64,000 nt of DNA from Streptomyces monashensis (GTDB lineage Bacteria; Actinomycetota; Actinomycetes; Streptomycetales; Streptomycetaceae): the NCBI RefSeq assembly GCF_001866665.1, contig NZ_MLYO01000049.1, positions 1-64,000 on the forward strand, given 5' to 3'. The notes under the pieces were generated by a model. That model searched no databases. It saw nothing but the letters and a program-made list of their open reading frames with translations, and was not told where the DNA came from. The translations under genes were made by a program, and so were the position numbers. Shown piece by piece: positions 43,873-52,540 of the stretch (positions within the stretch are counted from its first letter, which is position 1; every line of letters starts with the position of its first letter).

Positions 43873-45245
43873 GACGCCGCCCGCTCCTCGCCCCGCAGGT
43901 CGTCCGGGTGGGTGAGGCCGAGGTGGTGGCGGAGGGTCGGGCCCTCGTAGTCGGTGCGGAACACGCCCTGTTCCTGCAGGAGCGGGACGACCTTGTCGGC
44001 GAAGTCGTCCAGGCCGGTGGGGGTGATGTGCGGGACGAGGATGAAGCCGTCGCTGGCGTCGGCCTGGACGTACGCGTTGATGGTCCGGGCGACGGTCGCC
44101 GGGGAACCGATGAAGTTCTGGCGGTTGCCCGTCTCGATGACCAGGTCGCGGATGGACCAGTTGTGGGCGGCGGCCAGTTCGCGCCACTCTCGGGCGGTGG
44201 CCAGCGGGTCACGGTACATGCGGACCTGGGCGCGGCCCTTGGAGATGTGGTCGGCGCTGACGTCCGGGTCGATGTCGGGCAGCGGGCCCTCGGGGTCGTA
44301 GGAGGACAGGTCCCGGTTCCAGACGAACTCCAGGTGCTTGATGGCGGTGGCACCGCTGACCTGCTGTCGGCGCACCTCCTTGGCCAGTTCCTCGGCCTCT
44401 TCGTCCGTGTCGGCGAGGACGAAGCTCGCGGCGGGCAGGATCAGCAGCTGGTCGTGGCGGCGGCCGTACGTGGCGAGACGCTTCTTGACATCCGTGTAGA
44501 AGGCCTGGCCGCCCTCCAGGGTGGCGTGCCGGCTGAAGATGGCGTCCGCTTCGGAGGCGGCGAACTCGCGGCCCTCCTCGGAGTCGCCGGCCTGGAAGAT
44601 CACGGGACGGCCCTGCGGCGAGCGCGGGACGTTGAACTGGCCGTGGATGTCGAAGTGCTGCCCGCTGTGGACGAAGGAGCCGACCTCGGCGTCCCGCAGG
44701 AAGGCGCCGGTGGCCTGGTCGGCGAGGATCTCGTCGCCGTGCCAGGAGTCGAAGAGCTCGTTCGCCGTGGCCAGGAACTCCTTCGCACGGGAATAGCGCT
44801 CCTCCTGGGGGAGGAAGCCGCCGCGACGGAAGTTCTCGCCGGTGAAGGCGTCCCAGGAGGTGACGACGTTCCAGGCGGCGCGGCCACCGGAGAGGTGGTC
44901 GAGGCTGGCGAACTGGCGGGCCACCTCATACGGCTCGTTGAAGGTGGAGTTGATGGTGCCGGTCAGGCCCAGGCGCTCGGTCACGGCGGCGAGCGCGGCG
45001 AGCACCGTGAACGTGTCGGGGCGGCCGACGACATCCAGGTCGTAGATCTTCCCGCCCTGCTCACGCAGCCGCAGGCCCTCGGCGAGGAACAGGAAGTCGA
45101 ACTTGGCGCGTTCGGCGGTCTGCGCGAAGTGGACGAAGGAGCTGAACTCGATGTGGCTGCCGGCCTTCGGGTCGCTCCACACGGTGGTGTTGTTGACGCC
45201 GGGGAAGTGGGCGGCCAGATGGATCTGCTTCAGCGGCTTGCTCAT
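43869..45245 (-). CDS. NtaA/DmoA/SnaA-type LLM monooxygenase
   Basis: A 458-residue long-form LLM protein of the NtaA/SnaA/DszA group: HFPGVNNTTVWSDPKAGSHI, FLAEGLRLREQGGKIYDLDV, NSTFNEPYEVARQFASLDHL then SGGRAAWNVVTSWDAFTGEN, and QGRPVIFQAGDSEEGREFAA. Relatives oxidise nitrilotriacetate, dimethyl sulfide or dibenzothiophene sulfone with FMNH2. Second gene of the operon; its paralogue is the gene at 58588-59988, also preceded by the same type of partner. Confidence 0.88.
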   Translation of the reverse strand: MSKPLKQIHLAAHFPGVNNTTVWSDPKAGSHIEFSSFVHFAQTAERAKFDFLFLAEGLRLREQGGKIYDLDVVGRPDTFTVLAALAAVTERLGLTGTINSTFNEPYEVARQFASLDHLSGGRAAWNVVTSWDAFTGENFRRGGFLPQEERYSRAKEFLATANELFDSWHGDEILADQATGAFLRDAEVGSFVHSGQHFDIHGQFNVPRSPQGRPVIFQAGDSEEGREFAASEADAIFSRHATLEGGQAFYTDVKKRLATYGRRHDQLLILPAASFVLADTDEEAEELAKEVRRQQVSGATAIKHLEFVWNRDLSSYDPEGPLPDIDPDVSADHISKGRAQVRMYRDPLATAREWRELAAAHNWSIRDLVIETGNRQNFIGSPATVARTINAYVQADASDGFILVPHITPTGLDDFADKVVPLLQEQGVFRTDYEGPTLRHHLGLTHPDDLRGEERAAS

Positions 45246-45266
45246 GGTGGGTGCGGTCCTTCCGGC

Positions 45267-46514
45267 TCAGGCGGTCGCGGCGTAGCGGTTGGCGGGACGG
45301 GCGAGGCCCAGCAGGCCGCGCAGGGTGTCGGCCTCGTAGGCGGTGCGGAAGACGCCCCGGCGCTGGAGTTCGGGGACCAGGCCGCGGGTGATGGCCGGCA
45401 GGTCGTGGCCGGCGACGGCGGGCCGCAGCCGGAAGCCGCTCAGACCCTCCGCTGCCCACTCCTGCAGCAGGTCGGCCAGTTGGGTGGACGTACCAGCGAA
45501 GATCCGGGCATCGCTGGTGTAGGGCTCCCCCGCGAGGGCGTCGAGGCGCGCGCGCCGGTCCTCCGCAGCGGCCTGCTCATCGTTCAGGAAGACCACCAAG
45601 TCCCCGAAGATGTGCGGAAGTTCGGCTGCCCGGTCGGCGGTCTCCCGCTCGGCACGGATCTCGGCGACGATGGCGCGGGCCTGCTCGGCGTCGTGCGGGG
45701 TGACGTAGCCGATGTCGGTCTGGCGGGCCACGAGCCGGTACGGAACGCTCTGGTGGGCGAGGGCGGTGACCAGCGGCTGGCCCTGCGGCGGACGCGGGGT
45801 GATGGACGGGCCCTTGACGCTGAAGTGCTCGCCCTCGAAGTCGATGTAGTGCAGTTTGTCCCGGTCGATGAAGCGACCGGTGGCCACGTCCCGGATCTCG
45901 GCGTCGTCCTCCCAGCTGTCCCACAGCCGCCGCACGACCTCGACGTAGTCGGCGGCCTCGTCGAACAGCTCGGTGAGGCGCTCCTGCCCGGACGGCGTCC
46001 GCAACTCCTCCAGGCTGATCGGCGGGAAGGCGCGACGGCCGAAGTGGTCGGCCTCGTGCGGGCGGGCGGAGATCTGCACCCGCAGACCCGCGCGGCCGGT
46101 GCTGACGTAGTCGAGGGTGGCGATCGCCTTGGAGATGTGGAACGGCTCCGTGTGAGTGGCGATCACCGTCGGCACCAGGCCGATGTGCCGGGTGAGGGGA
46201 GCGATGCGGGAGGCGGTCAGCACGGCGTCGAGACGGCCGCGGACCTGGTCCGTACGGCCGTCCAACTCGCCGATGGGGGTCCCCCCGGTCGAGCGAAGTC
46301 GAGACTGGGGGAGCGAGGACTGCAGGCCGAGGCCGTCCTCGAAGGTGACGAAGTCGAGCAGGCCGCGCTCGGCCTCGGCGACCAGGTCGGCCCAGTACCC
46401 GGCGGTGAACAGGTCGCGGGGGCGGGCGACCGGCTCACGCCAGGAGGCCGGGTGCCAGCCGGTGCCGTCCAGGGCGACGGCAAGGTGCAGGTGGGAAGGG
46501 GGAGTTGAGGACAC
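45267..46514 (-). CDS. LLM-class flavin monooxygenase with an inserted repeat
   Basis: A 415-residue LLM protein: HLHLAVALDGTGWHPASWRE, THTEPFHISKAIATLDYVST and HYIDFEGEHFSVKGPSITPR then PPQGQPLV. It is the paralogue of the 57485-58591 gene (shared DSWEDDAxIRxVAT and HYIDFxGE motifs) but has about 13 extra codons near residues 66-80 (LPQSRLRSTGGTPIG) encoded by an interspersed repeat. The protein remains in frame. First gene of the operon, 76 bp after a leader peptide. Confidence 0.85.
   Translation of the reverse strand: MSSTPPSHLHLAVALDGTGWHPASWREPVARPRDLFTAGYWADLVAEAERGLLDFVTFEDGLGLQSSLPQSRLRSTGGTPIGELDGRTDQVRGRLDAVLTASRIAPLTRHIGLVPTVIATHTEPFHISKAIATLDYVSTGRAGLRVQISARPHEADHFGRRAFPPISLEELRTPSGQERLTELFDEAADYVEVVRRLWDSWEDDAEIRDVATGRFIDRDKLHYIDFEGEHFSVKGPSITPRPPQGQPLVTALAHQSVPYRLVARQTDIGYVTPHDAEQARAIVAEIRAERETADRAAELPHIFGDLVVFLNDEQAAAEDRRARLDALAGEPYTSDARIFAGTSTQLADLLQEWAAEGLSGFRLRPAVAGHDLPAITRGLVPELQRRGVFRTAYEADTLRGLLGLARPANRYAATA
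46273..46314 (-). repeat. Streptomyces interspersed palindromic repeat inside a gene
   Basis: The stretch beginning TGGGGGTCCCCCCGGTCGAG and ending GAGACTGGGGGAGC is the widespread Streptomyces intergenic repeat (CCCCCAGTCTCGAC...GGGGGGACCCC on the other strand). Here it lies within the 45267-46514 coding sequence, keeping the frame and adding about 13 codons relative to the paralogue. Confidence 0.7.
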
Positions 46515-46590
46515 GAGGGTGCCTTCCTGGAGGTCCGTATGAGATCACCGGCCCACGGCCGGGGTGGGCGCACGGCGCTGGGAAACGGGG

Positions 46591-46656
46591 TCAGGAACAA
46601 CAGAGGGCGCCGGCCACGCGCTGGAGGTCGATGTGGGGCCGGCTGTGGAGGTGCAC
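46591..46656 (-). CDS. Sulfur-responsive leader peptide upstream of the LLM operon
   Basis: GTG-initiated, 21 residues: VHLHSRPHIDLQRVAGALCC then S. It has the shared P/R-H-I-D-L-x-R-V core and a tandem Cys-Cys before the stop, 76 bp upstream of the four-gene LLM operon that starts at 46514. Cys-codon stalling would sense cysteine shortage. Confidence 0.8.
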   Translation of the reverse strand: MHLHSRPHIDLQRVAGALCCS

Positions 46657-46731
46657 AGCACGCAGGACACGTGTCACCCGGCCCACCTCCACGTCATCAC
46701 GTCATCGCCTTCGACAAGGACAACGGCACAG

Positions 46732-47457
46732 CTATGCCGTTTCTTCCAGGACGGCTGCCTCGGTCTGCCGTACGAGTGAGAAGACCGTACGGCGGCGCAG
46801 GGTGAAGCCGATCGACTCGTACAGCCGGATCGCGTTCGCGTTGTCGGCCCTGGCGTGCAGGAAGGGCTGCTCGCCGCGCTCCTTGATGCCGGCCGCCACG
46901 GCGCGGACCAGCCGGGTGGCCAAACCCCGGCCGCGATACGCCGGGTCGGTGCACACGGCGCTGATCTCGGTCCAGCCGGGTGGGTGGAGGCGTTCGCCGG
47001 CCAAGGCGATCAGGCGGCCGCGGTGGCGGATGCCCAGGTAGGTGCCCATCTCGACGGTGCGGGGCAGATAGGGGCCGGGTTCGGTGCGGGCGACCAGGTC
47101 GAGGATCTCGGACACGTCGTCGGGGCCGAGCCGTACGGCCTCGGGGTCGCGCTCCGCGCGCAGGCCGGTGTCCACGAGCTGGACCCCGTGTCCGGTACGC
47201 ACGACCTCCCAGCCCTTCGGAGCCTCGGTGACGCCCCGCACCGAGGCGGTGCCGCCGGGGCCGACGAGCGCGGCGAGGTCGGCCCAGGCGCGCGGGTCGT
47301 CCTCGTCGGAGACGGCGTGGAAGGGAGCCACGTCCTGGTGATAGCGAGCGGCGTGGCCGATGCGTTCGGCGAAGTGGGCGTGGGGGCCGGTGAGCGCGGC
47401 CCAGGCGGGGTTGTCCAGGATGTGCCAGGCGCTGGTGTCGAGGGTGGTGACGGACAT
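46732..47457 (-). CDS. GNAT-family N-acetyltransferase
   Basis: A 241-residue acetyltransferase; the GNAT core is in the C-terminal half with CTDPAYRGRGLATRLVRAVA (acetyl-CoA loop RGRGLA) and NANAIRLYESIGFTLRRRTV. The N-terminal 100 residues include a RTGHGVQLVDTGL strand typical of this two-domain subgroup. ATG 47457 follows GGAGA. It is the last gene of the permease/ATPase/binding-protein operon, separated from it by a stem-loop; possible acetylation of a sulfur-compound intermediate or cysteine conjugate is speculative. Confidence 0.8.
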   Translation of the reverse strand: MSVTTLDTSAWHILDNPAWAALTGPHAHFAERIGHAARYHQDVAPFHAVSDEDDPRAWADLAALVGPGGTASVRGVTEAPKGWEVVRTGHGVQLVDTGLRAERDPEAVRLGPDDVSEILDLVARTEPGPYLPRTVEMGTYLGIRHRGRLIALAGERLHPPGWTEISAVCTDPAYRGRGLATRLVRAVAAGIKERGEQPFLHARADNANAIRLYESIGFTLRRRTVFSLVRQTEAAVLEETA

Positions 47458-47502
47458 GGTGTGGCGGTCTCCGGGGTGCGGCTCGGGGTGTTCTGCGCGC
47501 GG

Positions 47503-47540
47503 GGACTCCACCGCGGGGCGACGGACGGTGGAGTCCCCGG
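47503..47540 (-). terminator. 13-bp perfect stem-loop after the binding-protein gene
   Basis: GGGGACTCCACCG (47503-47515) and CGGTGGAGTCCCC (47528-47540) pair perfectly around a 12-base loop, just after the stop of the solute-binding protein (47551) and before the GNAT gene. It may be a partial terminator or a 3' stabiliser. Confidence 0.6.
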
Positions 47541-47550
47541 CGCACGGTGG

Positions 47551-48576
47551 TCAGGAGTTGTCGAGCGGCAGGCCCGGCGGGTTGACCTCGGACTTGGCGA
47601 CGGCCTCGTTGGAGAGGTTGTACGCCTTGAGCCACTCGGCGTACTGACCGTTCTTGATCAGGTAGTTGATGGCGTCGGCGAGCGGCTTGGCGAGTCCGCT
47701 GTCCTTCTTCGCCGTCGCCGCGATCAGGCCCTGCAGGCTCGCGCCCGCGCCGGAGTAGGTGCCCGCGGTGCGGGTGGCGTTGGGCGTGTCGGCCACCTGA
47801 CGGTTGTGGTAGGCGAAGCCGGGGTTGGGGCCGAAGGAGGCGTCGACCTTGCCGCTGTTCAGGGCCAGGTAGGTGCTGGTGCTGTCCTGGAAGTACTTGA
47901 CGGTGAGCTTCTTGCCCTCCTTGGCCAGCTTGTCCCTCCACTCCAGGAGGATCCTTTCCTGGTTGGTGCCGGAGCCGACGGCGATCGTCTTGCCGGCGAG
48001 GTTCTCGTAGGTGCCGCCGAAGTTCCAGGTGCTCTTCTTCGGCACGATGAAGGCGAGGTTGTCCTGCCGGTAGGAGGCGAACTCGTACTTCTTCTTGCGC
48101 TCCTCGGTGTCGGTGACGTTCGAGAAGGCCACGTCGGCCTTGCCGCTGTCGATGCCGACGAAGAGGTTCTCCCAGGTGGAGTTCTTGACCTCGGCCCTGA
48201 GCCCGAACACCGCGGCGACCAGACGGCCGAGGTCGGGCTCGGAACCGGTGAGGGTCTTCTGGTCGTTGCCGACGTACGCCAGCGGCGGCAACCCGGCGGG
48301 CAGGGCACCGATGCCGATCTCCAGCTTGCCGCTCTTCCTGACGGCGGCGGGCAGTTCGGCGCTGATCGCCTTGACCTCGGAGACCTTGATGGTGGTCTGG
48401 GTGGCGGCGCCGTTGGAGACCCGTCCGATGACGACCTCGCCGGCCTTGGCGGCGTCGGTGGAGGTGGCCGCGTCGCTGTTGCCACCGCAGGCGGCGAGCC
48501 CGGTGGCGAGGGAGGCGACGGCGGTCGCCGCGGTGATGCCGCGTATCAGGCTGCGTCGGGTGAAGTGGGTGCGCAT
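47551..48576 (-). CDS. Family 3 solute-binding lipoprotein of an ABC importer
   Basis: A 341-residue extracellular binding protein: twin-Arg start (RRSLIRG), lipobox LAAC with Cys30, then a family 3 domain (IGIGALPAGLPPLAYVGNDQ, SEPDLGRLVAAVFGL, IDSGKADVAFSNVTDTEERK). Family 3 proteins bind amino acids; with the sulfur context a cystine- or organosulfur-type amino acid is likely. Third gene of an operon with a polar amino acid permease and ATPase upstream, under a SAM-IV-like riboswitch and a leader peptide. Confidence 0.85.
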   Translation of the reverse strand: MRTHFTRRSLIRGITAATAVASLATGLAACGGNSDAATSTDAAKAGEVVIGRVSNGAATQTTIKVSEVKAISAELPAAVRKSGKLEIGIGALPAGLPPLAYVGNDQKTLTGSEPDLGRLVAAVFGLRAEVKNSTWENLFVGIDSGKADVAFSNVTDTEERKKKYEFASYRQDNLAFIVPKKSTWNFGGTYENLAGKTIAVGSGTNQERILLEWRDKLAKEGKKLTVKYFQDSTSTYLALNSGKVDASFGPNPGFAYHNRQVADTPNATRTAGTYSGAGASLQGLIAATAKKDSGLAKPLADAINYLIKNGQYAEWLKAYNLSNEAVAKSEVNPPGLPLDNS

Positions 48577-48638
48577 GGCCGTTCCTTGTCGCTGAAGGTG
48601 ATGAGGGTGGCGGGGGGAGGTCGTGGGAATGCGGCGGG

Positions 48639-49436
48639 TCAGAGGACCTTGCTCAGGAAGTCCCGGGTCCGCTCGTGCCGCGGTGTGTCGAGGACCTCGG
48701 AGGGCGGGCCCTGCTCGAGGATCTTGCCGCCGTCGATGAAGACGACCCGGTCGGCGATCTCACGGGCGAAGCCGATCTCGTGGGTGACGATGACGAGCGT
48801 GGTGCCGCTGGCCGCCAGGTCCTTGATAACGGCGAGGACCTCACCCACCAGTTCGGGGTCGAGGGCGGAGGTGGGCTCGTCGAAGAGGATGACGCCGGGG
48901 CGCAGGGCGAGGGCGCGGGCGATGGCGACACGCTGCTGCTGTCCGCCGGAGAGCTGGCGGGGGTACGCGCCGGTCTTGTCGGCGAGACCGACGCGGCCGA
49001 GGAGTTCGCGGGCGAGTTCCTGTGCCTCGGGCTTGCCGAGCCGGCCGGTGGCGACGGGAGCCGCGGCCACGTTGTCCAGCACGGTCAGGTGCGGGAAGAG
49101 GTTGAAGTTCTGGAAGACGAAGCCGATCCGCCCGCGCTGGGTGAGGATGGCCCGCTCACTGAGCTCCTTGAGCCGCTCGCCCTGCCGCTTCACGCCGATC
49201 AGCTCGCCGTTGATGCTGACGTGACCGATCTCCGGCCTCTCCAGATGGTTGATGATCCGCAGCAGGGTGGACTTGCCGGAGCCGGAGGGGCCCAGGATGA
49301 CGGTGACCTCGCCCGGGCGGACGGTCAGGTCGACGCCGTCCAGTACCCGATGGGTGCCGTACCACTTGTGCACGTCGTGGACCTCGACGGTGGCGGCCTC
49401 GACGTCCGCCAGGGCCTCGCGCGTCGTGACGGTCAT
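48639..49436 (-). CDS. Polar amino acid ABC transporter ATPase
   Basis: A 265-residue ATPase with Walker A GPSGSGKSTLL, signature LSGGQQQRVAIARAL and Walker B VILFDEPTSALD, as in glutamine/cystine (GlnQ/TcyC-like) importers. The ATG overlaps the permease stop (ATGA). It powers import through the permease at 49433-50413 and the lipoprotein at 47551-48576. Confidence 0.92.
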   Translation of the reverse strand: MTVTTREALADVEAATVEVHDVHKWYGTHRVLDGVDLTVRPGEVTVILGPSGSGKSTLLRIINHLERPEIGHVSINGELIGVKRQGERLKELSERAILTQRGRIGFVFQNFNLFPHLTVLDNVAAAPVATGRLGKPEAQELARELLGRVGLADKTGAYPRQLSGGQQQRVAIARALALRPGVILFDEPTSALDPELVGEVLAVIKDLAASGTTLVIVTHEIGFAREIADRVVFIDGGKILEQGPPSEVLDTPRHERTRDFLSKVL

Positions 49437-50413
49437 ACGGCGGCCTCCCGGCGGATACGGGCTCGCAGGTCGGTGAGACCGGTGCGGAGTTTCTGCAGCG
49501 GCGTCGGCGGCAGGCTGCGGGTGGCACCGCGGGCGTAGTGCCGCTCGACGTAGAACTGGATGACGGAGACGACGCTGGTCAGGATCAGGTACCAGACGGT
49601 GACGACCAGCAGCAGCGGCACGATGTCGCCGGGGTAGGTGGAGCCCATGGTCTGTGCGGAGCCGAACAGGTCGAGCAGGGAGACGTAGAAGACCAGCGAG
49701 GTGCTCTTGATCAGTCCGATGAGCTGGTTGACGTAGTTCGGGACGATCGAGCGCAGTGCCTGCGGGAAGACGATCCGGCGGAACTGGTAGCCCTTCGGCA
49801 AACCGAGCGCCGCGGCCGCCTCGTGCTGGCCCTGGTCGACGGAGAGGATGCCGCCGCGTACCACCTCGGCCGCGTAGGCGGCCTCGTTGAGGCTGAGGCC
49901 GACGACGGCGACGGCCATGTCGGTGGCGAGTCTCGACTCGTCGAAGGAGAAGAAGGCCGGGCCGAAGGGGATGCCGACGCTCAACGTCTTGTACAGGGCG
50001 CTGAAGTTGTAGAGGAAGATCAGCACCACGATGAGCGGAATGGAGCGCAGCGCCCAGACGTAGGTCCAGCTGACCGCGCGCAGCACCGGGCTCTTCGAGA
50101 GCCGGCCCAGTGCGAGCACGATGCCGCCGGCCAGGCCCAGCACCGCGCTGCAGGCGGTGACTTCAAGGGTGATCAGCAGGCCGTCGAGGATGGTGGGGCG
50201 CAGGAACCAGTAGCTCCAGCGGTCCCACTGGTAGAAGGGGTTGGTGACCAGTCCGTGCACGAACTGGGCGACGAGGAGCAGCACGATCGCGGTGACGATC
50301 CAGCGGCCTGGCCGCCGCAGCGGAAGAACCCGCTGGGCGGCAAGGAGTTTTGACGGTTCGTCGGTGGGCGGCGCCTCGGCGAGGGTGACGGTGTCACCAG
50401 GGGGTTCACTCAT
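49433..50413 (-). CDS. Polar amino acid ABC transporter permease
   Basis: A 326-residue inner-membrane permease with five to six helices and the EAA loop GQHEAAAALGLPKGYQFRRI then VFPQALRSIVPNYVNQLIGL of the HisM/GlnP class. An internal Arg/Pro-rich N-terminus precedes the first helix. ATG 50413 follows no strong ribosome site, which fits control by upstream RNA elements: the transcript starts at about 50863, carries a SAM-IV-like riboswitch, then a leader peptide, then this gene. Confidence 0.88.
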   Translation of the reverse strand: MSEPPGDTVTLAEAPPTDEPSKLLAAQRVLPLRRPGRWIVTAIVLLLVAQFVHGLVTNPFYQWDRWSYWFLRPTILDGLLITLEVTACSAVLGLAGGIVLALGRLSKSPVLRAVSWTYVWALRSIPLIVVLIFLYNFSALYKTLSVGIPFGPAFFSFDESRLATDMAVAVVGLSLNEAAYAAEVVRGGILSVDQGQHEAAAALGLPKGYQFRRIVFPQALRSIVPNYVNQLIGLIKSTSLVFYVSLLDLFGSAQTMGSTYPGDIVPLLLVVTVWYLILTSVVSVIQFYVERHYARGATRSLPPTPLQKLRTGLTDLRARIRREAAV

Positions 50414-50559
50414 GGTGGGCTCCGGCTGGGTGGGAACACCCCGGAAGCACGGCGGTGTGCGACGGCGCACACGACGGCGAGGTACCGGGGGCGGGGAGGG
50501 CAACGGCACACCGCGCGGGCGCGGTGTGCGTCAGGAGGTGCGGGGGCTGCGGGAAGGTG

Positions 50560-50718
50560 TCAGCCCCGACGGCGGGCGCGGCCCGGTGCGGTACACAGTG
50601 CGCTGTTCACGCGGAGCAGATCGACGGCACGGTCGGCGACGAGCGGGGTCAGCAGGCTCGCGTACGGCTGTGCGCAGCCCTGGGGGCGGCGCCTCGCCGT
50701 CCGGGGGGCTGCGTACAT
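50560..50718 (-). CDS. Sulfur-responsive leader peptide after a SAM-IV riboswitch
   Basis: 52 codons from the ATG at 50718; the core reads LVADRAVDLLRVNSALCTAP. It has the shared A/H-V-D-L-x-R-V-x-S-A-x-C pattern, with the Cys near the end followed by an Arg-rich tail. It lies between the riboswitch (ends about 50749) and the permease start (50413), so two sensors act in series on one operon. Confidence 0.65.
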   Translation of the reverse strand: MYAAPRTARRRPQGCAQPYASLLTPLVADRAVDLLRVNSALCTAPGRARRRG

Positions 50719-50748
50719 GGCGTCACCGTCACTGTTCCGGCCCCAGGG

Positions 50749-50860
50749 GCCTCGCGCTTACCGAGACATCATCGGTCGGGTCGTCACCTGGGGCACCCCA
50801 CCGCGGTGGGAGGGTTGCCGGTCAGCAAGCCAGGGCTTATCGCTGACGCTCATGACCGTT
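50749..50860 (-). ncRNA. SAM-IV-like riboswitch controlling the amino-acid ABC importer
   Basis: The minus strand starts GGTCATGAGCGTCAGCG and continues with AAGCCCTGGCTTGCTGACCG, GCAACCCTCC, CGGTGGGGTGCCCCAGGTGA and a closing GTAAGCGCGAGG. These are the core blocks of the actinobacterial SAM-IV riboswitch, in order. It sits at the transcription start of the permease operon. A self-complementary GGCCCCNGGGGCC (50739-50751) follows directly and could be the switching hairpin. The class binds S-adenosylmethionine and turns genes off. Confidence 0.88.
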
Positions 50861-50869
50861 CTGGGCGCT

Positions 50870-50899
50870 AGTTAAGACAACGGCACGAACGTATGTCAA
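50870..50899 (-). promoter_or_regulatory. Promoter of the riboswitch-controlled ABC operon
   Basis: On the minus strand TTGACA (50894-50899) and TTAACT (50870-50875) are 18 bp apart, a near-consensus vegetative promoter placing the start at about 50863, the first base of the riboswitch. The rest of the 51214-50900 gap holds no gene. Confidence 0.75.
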
Positions 50900-51214
50900 C
50901 GCCGGTCCAGCAGATGGAACAGCAGGGCGGGCGGCGTGGGCCGTCCGGTCCAGGATGCGGACGGCTGCTCCGGTGGTCTCCAGGCCCTGGCAGCGGGTGC
51001 GATGGCGGCGTTCGAGGCCGTCGACGTCGAGGTGGCCGCCGAGGGCCGGGTGGGCGGCCGGGCGGCGGCGCGCAGGGCACACGTCTCCCACCGCCGCGCC
51101 GGCCCAGGCCGGTCGGTCCGGACACTCCGGTCCGACCGCGGTGCGGGCGGGTTCCCGCCGCTCCGGGAAGTGGAGGCGGCGGGAGTCGCGAGCGGACCGG
51201 CCGCGGAAAGCGGT

Positions 51215-52540
51215 TCAGCCATGGAACTGGTTCGCCGGAACCTGGAGGCCGTAGTGCTCGCGCAGGGTCGTACCCTCGTACTCCTCGCGGAACAGGCCCT
51301 TGCCGCGCAGGATCGGCAGCACATGCTCCGCGAAGGCCGCGAGGCCGGACGGCAGGGCGGGCGCCATGATGTTGAACCCGTCCGCGGCACCGCCCTCGAA
51401 CCAGGCGATGATGGTGTCCGCGATCTGCTCGGGCGTGCCGACGGACTCGAAGTGGCCGCGCCCGCCGCCGAGCCGGGAGATGATCTGCCGGACCGTCAGC
51501 CGTTCGCGTACCGCGAGGTCGATGATCAGGTCGGAGCGGCTCTGCGAGCCCTCCAGCTTCGGCCTGGCGAGGATGGAGTCCGGCAGGAGTTCGTCGAGTT
51601 CGAAGACCGACGGCTCGGTCTCGAACACGGCGGCCAGCTGGCGCAGCCCGTACTCCGGAATGCGCAGCTCGTCGAACTCCCGTGCGAGCGCCCGGGCCTC
51701 CTCCTCGGTCGACCCTATGTACGGGACGATCCCCGGCAGGACGATCAGTCCGTTCGGGTCGCGGCCCGCTGCCCGGGTCCGTGCCTTGATGTCGGCGTAG
51801 AAGGCGGCGGCGCGTTCGTACGTCGTGTGGGCGGTGAAGACCGCCTCGGCGTGGCGGGCCGCGAAGTCCTTGCCGTCCTCGGAGGAACCGGCCTGGACGA
51901 GCAGCGGGTAACCCTGCGGCGGACGCTCGACGTTGAGCGGGCCGGCCACCTTGAAGTACCGGCCCTGGTGGCCGAGCCGGTGCAGCCGCGCGGGGTCGGC
52001 GTAGCGTCCCGTGGTCCTGTCCGCGATGACGGCCCCGGCCTCCCAGCTGTCCCACAGCGCCTTGGCGACCTCCAGGAACTCGTCGGCGCGGGCGTAGCGC
52101 TCGGCGTGGCCGGGACGGTCGTCCCGGCCGAAGTTGGCCGCCTCGTCAGCCCCGGCCGAGGTGACGATGTTCCAGCCGGCGCGGCCCTCGCTGACGTGGT
52201 CGACGGACGCGAGCCGGCGAGCGAGGTTGTACGGCTCGTTGTACGTCGTCGACACGGTCGCGATGAGGCCGATCCTGCTGGTCGCCTGGGACAGCGCGGT
52301 CAGCAGTATCAATGGTTCGAGCTGGCCCGGCGGCCGGAACTCGCCGGTTCCGATGAGGGCGGGGCCGTCCGCGAGGAACAGCGAGTCGAACGTGGCGCTC
52401 TCGGCCAGCTGCGCCAGCTCGATCCAGTGCCGCAGGTCGAAGTCCGCCCGGGGGCTGCTGCGCGGGAGCCGCCACGCCGCCTCGTGGTGGCCCGCCTCCA
52501 TGAGGAAGGCGTTGAGGTGGAGCCGCCGTCTCGCGCTCAT
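51215..52540 (-). CDS. NtaA/SnaA-type LLM monooxygenase
   Basis: A 441-residue long-form LLM monooxygenase of the NtaA/SnaA/DszA group: STTYNEPYNLARRLASVDHV, SEGRAGWNIVTSAGADEAAN and PPQGYPLLVQAGSSEDGKDF mark the core. It is the last gene of the TauD-led operon (four-base overlap with the binding-protein gene upstream), so it acts on a compound imported by that ABC system. Substrate likely a sulfonate or thioether. Confidence 0.87.
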   Translation of the reverse strand: MSARRRLHLNAFLMEAGHHEAAWRLPRSSPRADFDLRHWIELAQLAESATFDSLFLADGPALIGTGEFRPPGQLEPLILLTALSQATSRIGLIATVSTTYNEPYNLARRLASVDHVSEGRAGWNIVTSAGADEAANFGRDDRPGHAERYARADEFLEVAKALWDSWEAGAVIADRTTGRYADPARLHRLGHQGRYFKVAGPLNVERPPQGYPLLVQAGSSEDGKDFAARHAEAVFTAHTTYERAAAFYADIKARTRAAGRDPNGLIVLPGIVPYIGSTEEEARALAREFDELRIPEYGLRQLAAVFETEPSVFELDELLPDSILARPKLEGSQSRSDLIIDLAVRERLTVRQIISRLGGGRGHFESVGTPEQIADTIIAWFEGGAADGFNIMAPALPSGLAAFAEHVLPILRGKGLFREEYEGTTLREHYGLQVPANQFHG

